Shown here: in pieces, positions 40,055 to 47,677 of the stretch | How positions within the stretch are numbered: the stretch's first letter is position 1 | Layout of the letters: each line of letters opens with the position of its first letter | Assembly (NCBI GenBank): GCA_963805715.1 | Contig: CAWDVK010000009.1 | Location: forward strand, 496,001 to 560,000 | Reading direction: 5' to 3' | DNA: 64,000 nucleotides | DNA from: CAWDVK01 sp963805715 | GTDB taxonomy: Bacteria > Actinomycetota > Actinomycetes > Streptosporangiales > Streptosporangiaceae | Translations under genes and position numbers: made by a program | The notes under the pieces: generated by a model | Database searches by the model: none | Told to the model about the DNA's origin: nothing | What the model saw: only the letters and a program-made list of their open reading frames with translations

Positions 40055-42718
40055 TTGTCCGTGCACCGGGGCAGGACAGTCCGGCTGGCGGCCAGCATCG
40101 CGGCGATGGCGCTGGCGGCACTCGCCGCGCTGGTTCCGGCCGCGGCCGCAGCGCCGCAGCCTGGCCGGGCGCTCGCCGGCCAGCGGGGCTCCGAGCGGGT
40201 GGGCCGCGGCGCCGAGGCCGCGGTGATCACGCGCGACTCCTACGGCGTGCCGAGTGTCTACGCCGGCTCGATGCGCGGTGCCTGGTTCGGCGATGGCTGG
40301 GCCCAGGCCCAGGACCGGATGGTGCAGCTGGAGCTGACCCGCCGCTCGGTCGAGGGAACCCTGTCGGCGATCTTCGGGGCCGGCCAGCTCAGCCAGGACG
40401 AGACCGTCCGCACCTTCTTCTACACCCCGGCCGAGCTCCGGGCCCAGTACCGATCCCTCTCCCCGGCTATGCGGCAGGCCCTGCAGGAGTTCTCCGACGG
40501 CATCAACGCCTACGAGCGGTCCGCCTACGCGTCGGCCGCCAGCATGCAGGCGGACGTGCCCTACGAGTTCTTCGTGCTCGGCAAGGCGCTGGGGCTGGCC
40601 GGGCCCTACCGGCCCGCGCCCTGGACGCCCGAGGACACCGTGGCGGTCGGCGATTACCTGGCCAGGGAGTTCGGCGGCGGAGGCGGCAGCGAGCTGCAGA
40701 ACCTGGGCTTCCTGCAGTACCTGCAGGGCGAGCTGACGGCCAGGGGTGATCCGCACGCCGATGCCGACGCGATGGCCATCTTCAACGACGCCCGCTGGAT
40801 CGACGACACGACCGCGCCGACCACGGTCCCGCCGGGCCCCGCCAGTGCCGTGCTGACGGCCACCAGCGAGCACGTCACCAGCCAGGACATCGCCACCGCC
40901 CGTTCGCTGGCCCAGCTAGCCAGCGTTAGCCACGCCGCGCTGGCGCAGGCCACGGCGGCGCTGGCCAATGACCGGAAGACGATCCTGAAAACCGGCATCA
41001 GCCTGCGGGTGCTCTCGCACGGCGGGTCCAACGCCATCGCCGTCGCGCCCTGGCGCTCGGCGGACCATCATGCGCTGCTGTGGGGCGCGCCGCAGGAGGG
41101 CTTCGGCACGCCGAGCGTGGACTGGGAGGTCTACCTGCACGCGCCCGGCTACGACGCCGGCGGGATGGCCATTACCGGCGAGCCATTCATCCTGATCGGC
41201 CGTAACGCCGACATCGCCTGGACAACGACCAGCGAGGAAAACGTCGACGAGCGCATCTACGCGGACACCGGCGTCGACTTCTCCGCCAGCCCGCCGACCT
41301 ACCTGTTCGACGGCAAGCGCATCCCGATGACGGCCATCAGGGAGCAGATCGCCGTGGCCGGCGGCGCGCCGCAGAGCTTCACCGTGTACCGCACCATCGA
41401 CGGCCCGGTCTTCTCCGCTGACCCGGCGGACGGGGTGGCCTTCTCGATCCGGTTCGCGTCCTGGGATCGGGAAACTGGCTCGCTGACCGGGTTCGCGCAG
41501 CTCGGCGGCGACACCGATGTCAGCCAGTTCCGGCACTCGATGAGCCTGGTCACCACGCTGCACAATTTCCTCTACGCCGATCGCCGCGGCAACATCGCGT
41601 ACTTCGGTGACGGCCTGGTGCCGATCGAGCCGTCCTTCGCCGTCGTTGACCCGCGGCTGCCGGCGCTGGGCAACGGCACCGAGCAGTGGAAGGGCTTCGT
41701 TTCGTTCAGAAATATGCCCCGCAGCGTGAACCCGGCCCAGGGGTTCCTGGATAACTGGAACACCAAGCCGTCGGCGGCCGCCTTCTACCAGCAGAACGAG
41801 GGCGACGAGTACTGGGGCACGATCTTCCGGTCGAGCCTGATCAGCCAGCTGCTGCGGTCCAGCCGGACGATCACCACCGGGTACCTGGAGCACATCGAGC
41901 ACGTCATCGGCACGATCGACAACCAGGACAACACCCGGCCGGCCGCGCCGTACTTCATCCCGTACCTGGTCCGCGCCTATCAGCGGCTCGCGGCCGCCCG
42001 CAGTCCGCTGACCAGCCCGGCGACGCATCCCGACCTGGCGGCGGCGGTGCGCGTCCTGCGGCACTGGAACGGCGTCACGACGCTGGGCAGCCCGGCGATG
42101 TCGATCTTCATGAACTTCCTGGAGGCCTACGAGCGCAACGTGTTCCAGGGCGGCACGTTCCCCGGCGAGCAGTACACCGGCGCGGTGAACTTCAGTGACC
42201 CGGCGCTGGCGAGCCTGGGGAACTACGGCGGCCTGGGCGGGATGGGCACCTACAACTTCCTCTACCACATCCTGGCCCGCACCCGCGGGGTAGAGCCATG
42301 CGGAACGCTCTGCTACACCGACAGCTATTTCGCCGGCCACCGTGACCAGCTGCTGGTCGAGAGCCTGAACGACGCCATCACCATCCTGTCCGGCACGGGC
42401 ACCCAGCTCGGCCAGGACGTGCCGGGGTTCGGCACCCCCGACATTGCCCGGTGGGGCTATGCCCCGGCGCAGGACCAGGACTGGGACAGCCTGGACCCGC
42501 TGGCCGCCGGGGTGACGACGCACTGCGGCACGAGCGCCAGCCAGAACCGCAGCACGTTCATGATGGCGGTGGACGTCGGCCGCGCGGTCACCGGGCGGGA
42601 CGAGCTGCCGCCGGGCGAGAGCGGCTTCATCTCGGCCGCCGGGGCGCCGAGCCCGCACCTGTGCGACCAGGTCACCCTGTTCAGCCAGTTCCGGTACAAG
42701 CCGATGCCGGCGGCCTGA
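40055..42718 (+). CDS. Secreted penicillin acylase-family N-terminal-nucleophile hydrolase
   Basis: 887 residues from TTG 40055, chosen because GGAGGTGA lies 5 bp upstream; ATG 40025 is an alternative. A signal peptide (LAASIAAMALAALAALVPAA) is followed by the alpha chain (SYGVPSVYAGSMRGAWFGDG, AQAQDRMVQLELTRR) and a spacer. The autocatalytic site is RVLSHGGSNAIAVAP, in which Ser325 would become the N-terminal nucleophile of the beta chain. YADRRGNIAYFGDG is typical of the beta chain. The family cleaves amides of acyl side chains, including penicillins, acyl-homoserine lactones and aculeacin-like lipopeptides. Substrate not predictable. It ends at a strong terminator. Confidence 0.92.
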   Translation: MSVHRGRTVRLAASIAAMALAALAALVPAAAAAPQPGRALAGQRGSERVGRGAEAAVITRDSYGVPSVYAGSMRGAWFGDGWAQAQDRMVQLELTRRSVEGTLSAIFGAGQLSQDETVRTFFYTPAELRAQYRSLSPAMRQALQEFSDGINAYERSAYASAASMQADVPYEFFVLGKALGLAGPYRPAPWTPEDTVAVGDYLAREFGGGGGSELQNLGFLQYLQGELTARGDPHADADAMAIFNDARWIDDTTAPTTVPPGPASAVLTATSEHVTSQDIATARSLAQLASVSHAALAQATAALANDRKTILKTGISLRVLSHGGSNAIAVAPWRSADHHALLWGAPQEGFGTPSVDWEVYLHAPGYDAGGMAITGEPFILIGRNADIAWTTTSEENVDERIYADTGVDFSASPPTYLFDGKRIPMTAIREQIAVAGGAPQSFTVYRTIDGPVFSADPADGVAFSIRFASWDRETGSLTGFAQLGGDTDVSQFRHSMSLVTTLHNFLYADRRGNIAYFGDGLVPIEPSFAVVDPRLPALGNGTEQWKGFVSFRNMPRSVNPAQGFLDNWNTKPSAAAFYQQNEGDEYWGTIFRSSLISQLLRSSRTITTGYLEHIEHVIGTIDNQDNTRPAAPYFIPYLVRAYQRLAAARSPLTSPATHPDLAAAVRVLRHWNGVTTLGSPAMSIFMNFLEAYERNVFQGGTFPGEQYTGAVNFSDPALASLGNYGGLGGMGTYNFLYHILARTRGVEPCGTLCYTDSYFAGHRDQLLVESLNDAITILSGTGTQLGQDVPGFGTPDIARWGYAPAQDQDWDSLDPLAAGVTTHCGTSASQNRSTFMMAVDVGRAVTGRDELPPGESGFISAAGAPSPHLCDQVTLFSQFRYKPMPAA

Positions 42719-42845
42719 CGCCGTCACTGCCGGCGGCGCGGCGGCAAGCTCGCCGGTCCCGCGGGCCGCCGCCGACCAGGGATGTAATCGCACACGCGGA
42801 CATTGCCGGGACGCGGGCCTAGAGGTAGGGGCCCGCCCCGAGCAG

Positions 42846-42889
42846 GCTGGCTCTGCCCCGGCGGCCAGGGCCACCGGGGCAGAGCCAGC
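42846..42889. terminator. Strong bidirectional terminator
   Basis: CTGGCTCTGCCCCGG / CCGGGGCAGAGCCAG, a perfect 15-bp stem extendable by one pair with a 12-nt loop. It lies between the convergent acylase and glutamic-endopeptidase genes. Confidence 0.88.
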
Positions 42890-42936
42890 TGCAACACGTT
42901 GCAGCCAGCGCCCGGCTAACCGGGACCTGGCTGAGC

Positions 42937-43767
42937 TCAGTTCGACCTCAGCCAGGTGTTGCTGAACCCGCCAGAGCCGCTGATGCCGCTGGTCGAGTCC
43001 TTGTCCGCGCCGCTGTTGTCGATCATGATGATCTCGGTCGGGTTATCCGCGCTCAGCGAGCTGCCATTGGCCGTGGACGAGCCATAGTTAACGGTGCCGA
43101 AGTCAGCGAGCGGCAGCACGCCGGACTCCGACGACGGTGCCTCGGTGATGACCTCGGCTGAGGAGCGGGCCAGGCCGCTCTCGTTCTTGGTGACCTTCTG
43201 CGTCCAGCCTTGGGTCAGGTCCTTCAGCACCAGCGTGTAGGTCTCGGTGCCGCTGAAGGTGACCGAGGCGCTGAACGAGTCGCCGGGCTCGACGGTGCTG
43301 GTGTAGTAAACCGGGTTGGCCGGATACATCTCGTACCAGCCGTAGTAGTCCGGCGTCCGGCCGTCGCAGTCCGAGTCCGTTCCGGTCTGCTCGACGGAAT
43401 CGCTGGAGTAGCCGTCCAGGCCCACCCAGAACGCCGCGTACTGGTCGGCTCGCTTGGTGCAGTGCGCGGTCGGCTCGGTCCAGGTGGCGGACACGCTGCT
43501 GAAGGCACCATTGCCGCCGGTCGCGGCGTAGCCCGACCAGTTGGTGCTCTCGGCCTCGGTGAACCGGCCATGGCTGTGCAGCCGCAGGCCGCCGGCCGGC
43601 CGGACCAGGGTTCCGCCGGGCGTGAACGAGTGCACGGCGGCGCCGGGGCGGACCGTGGTGGTGTGCGGTGCCGCCGCAGTCACGGCGGAGGCGCCGCCCG
43701 CGGCGGCGAGCATCGAGCCGAGCGCGAGGACGATGGTGGTGACAGGAATGGCCCAGCGACGTGTCAT
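42937..43767 (-). CDS. Secreted G1-family (eqolisin-type) glutamic endopeptidase
   Basis: 276 residues with a signal peptide (residues 5-28). The mature domain shows the G1 pattern: STNWSGYAATG, AFWVGLDGYSSDSVEQTGTD with catalytic Gln127, YYGWYEMYPANPVYY, and SSAEVITEAPSS with the second catalytic residue in the Glu205/Glu209 region. G1 enzymes are acid-active proteases using a Gln/Glu pair; actinobacterial members are exported. ATG 43767 follows AGAAGGAG. The region in front holds a 17-bp palindrome that may control it or the divergent methyltransferase. Confidence 0.9.
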   Translation of the reverse strand: MTRRWAIPVTTIVLALGSMLAAAGGASAVTAAAPHTTTVRPGAAVHSFTPGGTLVRPAGGLRLHSHGRFTEAESTNWSGYAATGGNGAFSSVSATWTEPTAHCTKRADQYAAFWVGLDGYSSDSVEQTGTDSDCDGRTPDYYGWYEMYPANPVYYTSTVEPGDSFSASVTFSGTETYTLVLKDLTQGWTQKVTKNESGLARSSAEVITEAPSSESGVLPLADFGTVNYGSSTANGSSLSADNPTEIIMIDNSGADKDSTSGISGSGGFSNTWLRSN

Positions 43768-44085
43768 CCAGACTCCTTCTGGCCGTTTGGCGCAGGTCCC
43801 GGCGCGCTATCGAAGCTCGGCGGTTTGCAGTCCCCTTTCTCTTTCCGCTTGATCGTATTAAGCCATGATTTGACCGGACCTGCTCGGGGCGTCGCCGTGA
43901 ACGTACATGAGTAAACCGTCATGGTTAAACCATGAAACAGTAAAGCCATGGTAAACGATTCTGGAATCGGTCTCTCTGCGTACCCGGGTCGCGACGCTCA
44001 GCCCGCTGCGGCGCCACCGCGCCGGCGCTTGCGCTGACCACGCACCCGGGGCGTACGGTGAAGTGCCGAGCCCTGAGGAGACGCC
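43768..44085. other. Divergent regulatory region
   Basis: About 320 bp, visibly more AT-rich than its surroundings between 43850 and 43970, with repeated CCATG/AAACC words and a perfect palindrome at 43919-43935. No ORF. Confidence 0.6.
43919..43935. promoter_or_regulatory. 17-bp palindrome, candidate operator
   Basis: TCATGGTTAAACCATGA, 8-bp arms around one central A. Nearby GTAAACCGTCATGG and AAGCCATGGTAAAC repeat parts of it. Size and symmetry suit a TetR- or LacI-type dimer. It lies between the endopeptidase and methyltransferase genes and could control either. Confidence 0.55.
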
Positions 44086-44820
44086 GTGCCGCTTCCTGCT
44101 GCCGACGAGCGGAACCGCTTTGCCCAGCACCTGTTCACGCCTCTCCCGGCCCGGTATGACCGGCTGGCCGAGATCCTCTCGATGGGCCAGAACGGCCGCT
44201 GGCGCCGCGCCATGGTGGACCGGATCGTGCCGTCGGGCGGCAAGCTCGTCCTGGACGTCGCGTCGGGCACGGCCGGGGTCGCCCTGCAGATCGCCCGCCG
44301 CACCCCGGCCAGGGTCGTCGGCATCGACCTGACCGAGCAGATGCTCAGGCAGGGCGGGCGAAATGTCGCGGCCGCAGGCCAGCGGGAGCGGATCGCCCTG
44401 CTGGCCGGGCGGGCCGAGCAGCTGCCCTTCCCCGACGCCGCCTTCGACGCGCTGACGTTCACCTACCTGCTCCGCTACGTCGCCGATCCGCAGGCCACGC
44501 TGGCCGAGCTGGCCAGGGTGGTGAAGCCGGGCGGGACGGTCGCCAGCCTGGAGTTCCTGGCCCCGCCGAGCCCCTTCTGGCGATTCTGGTGGTGGCTCTA
44601 CACCCGGCTGCTGCTGCCCGCCGGGGGCGCCCTGACTGGCGGCCGGGAGTGGTTCGCGGTCGGCCGCTTCCTCGGGCCGAACATCTCCCGGCACTACCGG
44701 CGCTACCCGCTGGACTGGACCGTCAGGGCATGGCAGCAGGCCGGGCTGACCGATGTCGGCTGCCGGGTCATGAGCCTGGGCGGCGGCCTGGTCATGTGGG
44801 GAACCCGCGCAGGTGAGTGA
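44086..44820 (+). CDS. UbiE/MenG-like class I methyltransferase
   Basis: 244 residues. SAM-binding motif I VLDVASGTAGVALQIARR, post-I GIDLTEQML, motif II FDALTFTYLLRYVADPQATL and motif III VVKPGGTVASLEFLAPPSP fit the UbiE/Coq5 quinone methyltransferases. HYRRYPLDW and the N-terminal PLPARYDRLAEILSMGQNGRW also agree. It probably methylates a quinone or a related ring. GTG 44086 follows GAGGAG. The next gene overlaps it by 8 bp and encodes a UbiA-like membrane protein, consistent with a prenylquinone-type pair. Confidence 0.88.
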   Translation: MPLPAADERNRFAQHLFTPLPARYDRLAEILSMGQNGRWRRAMVDRIVPSGGKLVLDVASGTAGVALQIARRTPARVVGIDLTEQMLRQGGRNVAAAGQRERIALLAGRAEQLPFPDAAFDALTFTYLLRYVADPQATLAELARVVKPGGTVASLEFLAPPSPFWRFWWWLYTRLLLPAGGALTGGREWFAVGRFLGPNISRHYRRYPLDWTVRAWQQAGLTDVGCRVMSLGGGLVMWGTRAGE

Positions 44821-45601
44821 CGGGCAGCCGGGGGGCCCGCCCGCCGCGGAGCCCGACTCCCCGCCGCACCAGCCGGCCGCGTCCCGGCCCGCCTACTACG
44901 CGGCCCGGCCGGGCGGCTGGCGGGACTGGTGGACCCTGCTGCACCCGCCCTACACGGCCTGGCACCTGTCCTACGTCGTCATCGGCGCCTCGCTGGCGCC
45001 GCACCCGCAGCTCACCCAGCTCCTCGCCACGCTGGCCGCCTTCTTCCTGGCCGTCGGCCTCGGCGCGCACGCGCTCGACGAGCTGCACGGCCGCCCGCTG
45101 CAGACGCAGATCCCGGCGGCCGTGCTCTGGGCCGTCGTCGTGCTCAGCCTGGCCGGGGCGGTCAGCCTCGGGGTCTGGGGCCTGATCAGGGTGGGCTGGG
45201 TGCTGCTGCCCTTCATGTTCGCCGGAGTGCTGCTGGTGGTGGCGTACAACGCGGAGCTGCTGGGCGGCATCGTGCACACCGACCTCGGCTTCGCCGCGGC
45301 CTGGGGCGCCTTCCCGGTCCTGACCGGGTATGTCGCCGAGGCCGGGACGCTGGCCATCGCACCGGTGATCGCGGCGGCGGCGGCACTCGGCCTGTCCGCG
45401 GCGCAGCGCAGCCTCAGCACGCCGGCCAGGATGCTGCGCCGCAAGACCGTGCTGATCACCGGCAGCGTGACGCTGGCCGACGGCCGGGTCGTCGCGCTGG
45501 ACCGGGCCCGCCTGCTGTCGCCACTGGAGCACGCGCTGCGGGCGATGTCGTGGAGCGTGGCGCTGCTGGCCGCGGCGCTCGCCATCGCCAGGCTGGGCTG
45601 A
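44813..45601 (+). CDS. UbiA-like polytopic membrane protein
   Basis: 262 residues. After a Pro-rich start come about eight hydrophobic segments. LLHPPYTAWHLSYVVIGASL is followed by GLGAHALDELHGRPLQTQIP, which sits where UbiA prenyltransferases have NDxxDxxxD. Here only part of the acidic motif remains (LDELHGRPL), and the second motif may be YNAELLGG. The overlap with a UbiE-like gene supports a role near quinone metabolism, but the weak active-site motif leaves catalytic function doubtful. Confidence 0.65.
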   Translation: MSDGQPGGPPAAEPDSPPHQPAASRPAYYAARPGGWRDWWTLLHPPYTAWHLSYVVIGASLAPHPQLTQLLATLAAFFLAVGLGAHALDELHGRPLQTQIPAAVLWAVVVLSLAGAVSLGVWGLIRVGWVLLPFMFAGVLLVVAYNAELLGGIVHTDLGFAAAWGAFPVLTGYVAEAGTLAIAPVIAAAAALGLSAAQRSLSTPARMLRRKTVLITGSVTLADGRVVALDRARLLSPLEHALRAMSWSVALLAAALAIARLG

Positions 45602-45617
45602 CCGCAGGCCGCCTGGC

Positions 45618-46265
45618 CTAGTCGTCGCTGACGACGATGCCCAGGGTCTCCGCCAGCAGCGGAGCCAGGAACGCGAGCTGACCGGTGCTGACGATGGCAC
45701 CGCGCAGCGAGTCCGCGCCGATGATGATGCCGAGCTCCGCGCCGCGCAGGTCGGTCCCGGCCAGCCGCGCGCGGCTGAAATCCGTCCGGGCCAGCCGGGA
45801 GCCGGGGAACGCCGTCCTGGTCAGGGTGGCGCCGGCGAAGTCCACGTCGCGCAGGTCGCAGCTGTCGAACGTCACGTCGGTGAGCCGCGCCTCGCGGAAG
45901 TTCACCGAGTCGAGCTTGCAGCCCCGGAAGGTCACCCGGCGCAGCTGCGCCCCGAACGCCTCCACGCCCGCCGCCATGCTCCGTTCAGCGGTCACGCCGG
46001 CCCAGCTGGTCTCCGCCAGGCTGGTCGTCACCAGCCGCACATCGCGCAGGAGCACGTCGCTGAACCTGGCCCGCTGCAGCCGCCCGCCCTGCACCGTGAC
46101 CCCGGTGAAGGCGCAGTCGATGAACCGGCTGCTCGCGGCCCGCTCGTCAGCGAAGGTGACCCGGTCGAAGTGCACGGTGTCGTAGACGGAGTCCGGGCTG
46201 AGGCCGCCGCTGTGCGGCTCCAGCGCATCGGCGAACGGCAGGTCCGTGATGTCGTGCCAGTCCAT
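45618..46265 (-). CDS. Pentapeptide-repeat protein
   Basis: 215 residues from ATG 46265 (GGAG just upstream); GTG 46295 is possible. Most of the chain, residues about 35-190, is made of pentapeptide-type repeats, A(D/N)LxX variants such as FSDVLLRDVRL, VNFREARLTDVTFDSCDLRD and TDFSRARLAGTDLRGAEL. They fold into a right-handed quadrilateral beta helix. Some relatives mimic DNA and protect gyrase from quinolones; most have no known role. No membrane segment. Confidence 0.85.
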   Translation of the reverse strand: MDWHDITDLPFADALEPHSGGLSPDSVYDTVHFDRVTFADERAASSRFIDCAFTGVTVQGGRLQRARFSDVLLRDVRLVTTSLAETSWAGVTAERSMAAGVEAFGAQLRRVTFRGCKLDSVNFREARLTDVTFDSCDLRDVDFAGATLTRTAFPGSRLARTDFSRARLAGTDLRGAELGIIIGADSLRGAIVSTGQLAFLAPLLAETLGIVVSDD

Positions 46266-46452
46266 TGACTCCTGCCACCCTCCCCTGCCCGCCACCCTCC
46301 TGGCACGGCCGGCTCCCGATGCGCGAGATGTCCATGCTAGTGCGGGATCCGTGCCGCCCTGAAACGCGCGAGCTCATATTCAGCGATCATTAGAATGAGA
46401 AAGCGGCGAAGTTTAATTGCCCATTTCCTAGTGCCAGGGAAAAACACAGTAA

Positions 46453-47661
46453 ATGGCGAATACAGGGTACAGTCCGCGGCATACGGCGCGGCCGCCGGCC
46501 AGGCCGGTCTCCTGGTCGCGCCGACGGCGCTTCGCGGTCGCCATCGTGGCCGCGATCAGCGTCGCGGTCCTGGCCGTGCTGGCGATCGTGTCCGCGCGGA
46601 CCGGGGCCGGGCACCCGCGCTCGCCGGCCGCGCGGTGCGGCACCGCCGGCTCGGCTGGCTGCGCGCGGGCCAGCGCGGCCACGGCAGGCCGGGTCCCGTC
46701 CGCCGACGAGCCCGCTGCTCAGTTGCCTGCTGCCCAGGTCTCCGCCGTCTGGGTGGTCTCCGGGAGGCCGTATGAATTCGAGGGCCCGAGCGCCATCGCC
46801 GTAGTCGGCAGCCGCCTCTGGGTCACCAATGTGCTCGGCGACTCGGTGACCGAGCTGAGCGCCGTGACCAGGGCGCCGATCAGCGCGATGCCGGCCCGCC
46901 GGTACGGCTTCCGCGGGCCCGATGCCGTGGCCGTTGGCGACGGTCATGTCTGGATAGCAAATGTGCCGGCGAACACCATGACCGAGATCAGCGAGCTGAC
47001 CGGCGCGTTAGAGCGCACCGTAACGGCAGCTTCCGGGCTGTCCAGTCCTTATGCGCTTGGCTTGTCCGGGACGCGACTCTGGGTGGCCAACGCCGGCGAC
47101 AATTCGGTGACCGAGCTGAACGCGCGCACCGGATCGAGGATTGCTGCCTTTTCCGGTACCCGGTACGGCTTCGACGATCCGGCCGCCGTCGCGATCAGTC
47201 CCGGCCGGGTCTGGGTGGCCAACGCGGCCGGCAACTCGGTCACCGAGATGGATGCCGTCACCGGGGCTGTCATCACGGTGCTGGCCAGCGGCTATCACCT
47301 CGCGGACCCCACCGCGATCGCCGCGGCCGGCCCCGACCTGTGGGTGGCCAGCGAGGCCGGCGCCTCAGTGACCGAGATCGATCTGGCTACCGGCAGGCTG
47401 GTCCGCACCCTGGCCGGCCGCCGTTACGGCTTCCGCAATCCCGCGGCCATGGCCGTCACGCCCGGGCGGCTGTGGGTCGCGAACTCGCTCAGCAATTCGG
47501 TCAGCGAGATCGACACGCGGACGGGAGTGCTCGTGCAGGCCCTGGCGGGCGCGCGCTACGGCTTCGATAATCCGACCGGCCTGGCGGCCGAGGGCCGCAC
47601 GGTCTGGGTGACCAACCTGGCCGCGAACTCGGTGACCGAACTGCGGCTGGCGGCACCGTGA
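46453..47661 (+). CDS. Membrane-anchored seven-bladed YncE-like beta-propeller protein
   Basis: 402 residues. One transmembrane segment (about 27-47) with Arg-rich flanks, a Cys/Ala-rich linker, then seven repeats of about 42 residues following YGFxxPxAxAVxxGRxWVANxxxNSVTExxxxTG. Seven near-identical units fit a closed propeller facing outside the membrane. YncE/NHL-type propellers bind ligands or polymers; this one has no enzyme motif. ATG 46453 lacks a clear ribosome site, and the 150 bp upstream is AT-rich, as expected for a promoter. Confidence 0.85.
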   Translation: MANTGYSPRHTARPPARPVSWSRRRRFAVAIVAAISVAVLAVLAIVSARTGAGHPRSPAARCGTAGSAGCARASAATAGRVPSADEPAAQLPAAQVSAVWVVSGRPYEFEGPSAIAVVGSRLWVTNVLGDSVTELSAVTRAPISAMPARRYGFRGPDAVAVGDGHVWIANVPANTMTEISELTGALERTVTAASGLSSPYALGLSGTRLWVANAGDNSVTELNARTGSRIAAFSGTRYGFDDPAAVAISPGRVWVANAAGNSVTEMDAVTGAVITVLASGYHLADPTAIAAAGPDLWVASEAGASVTEIDLATGRLVRTLAGRRYGFRNPAAMAVTPGRLWVANSLSNSVSEIDTRTGVLVQALAGARYGFDNPTGLAAEGRTVWVTNLAANSVTELRLAAP

Positions 47662-47677
47662 CATGGCCCGGCCGTGC

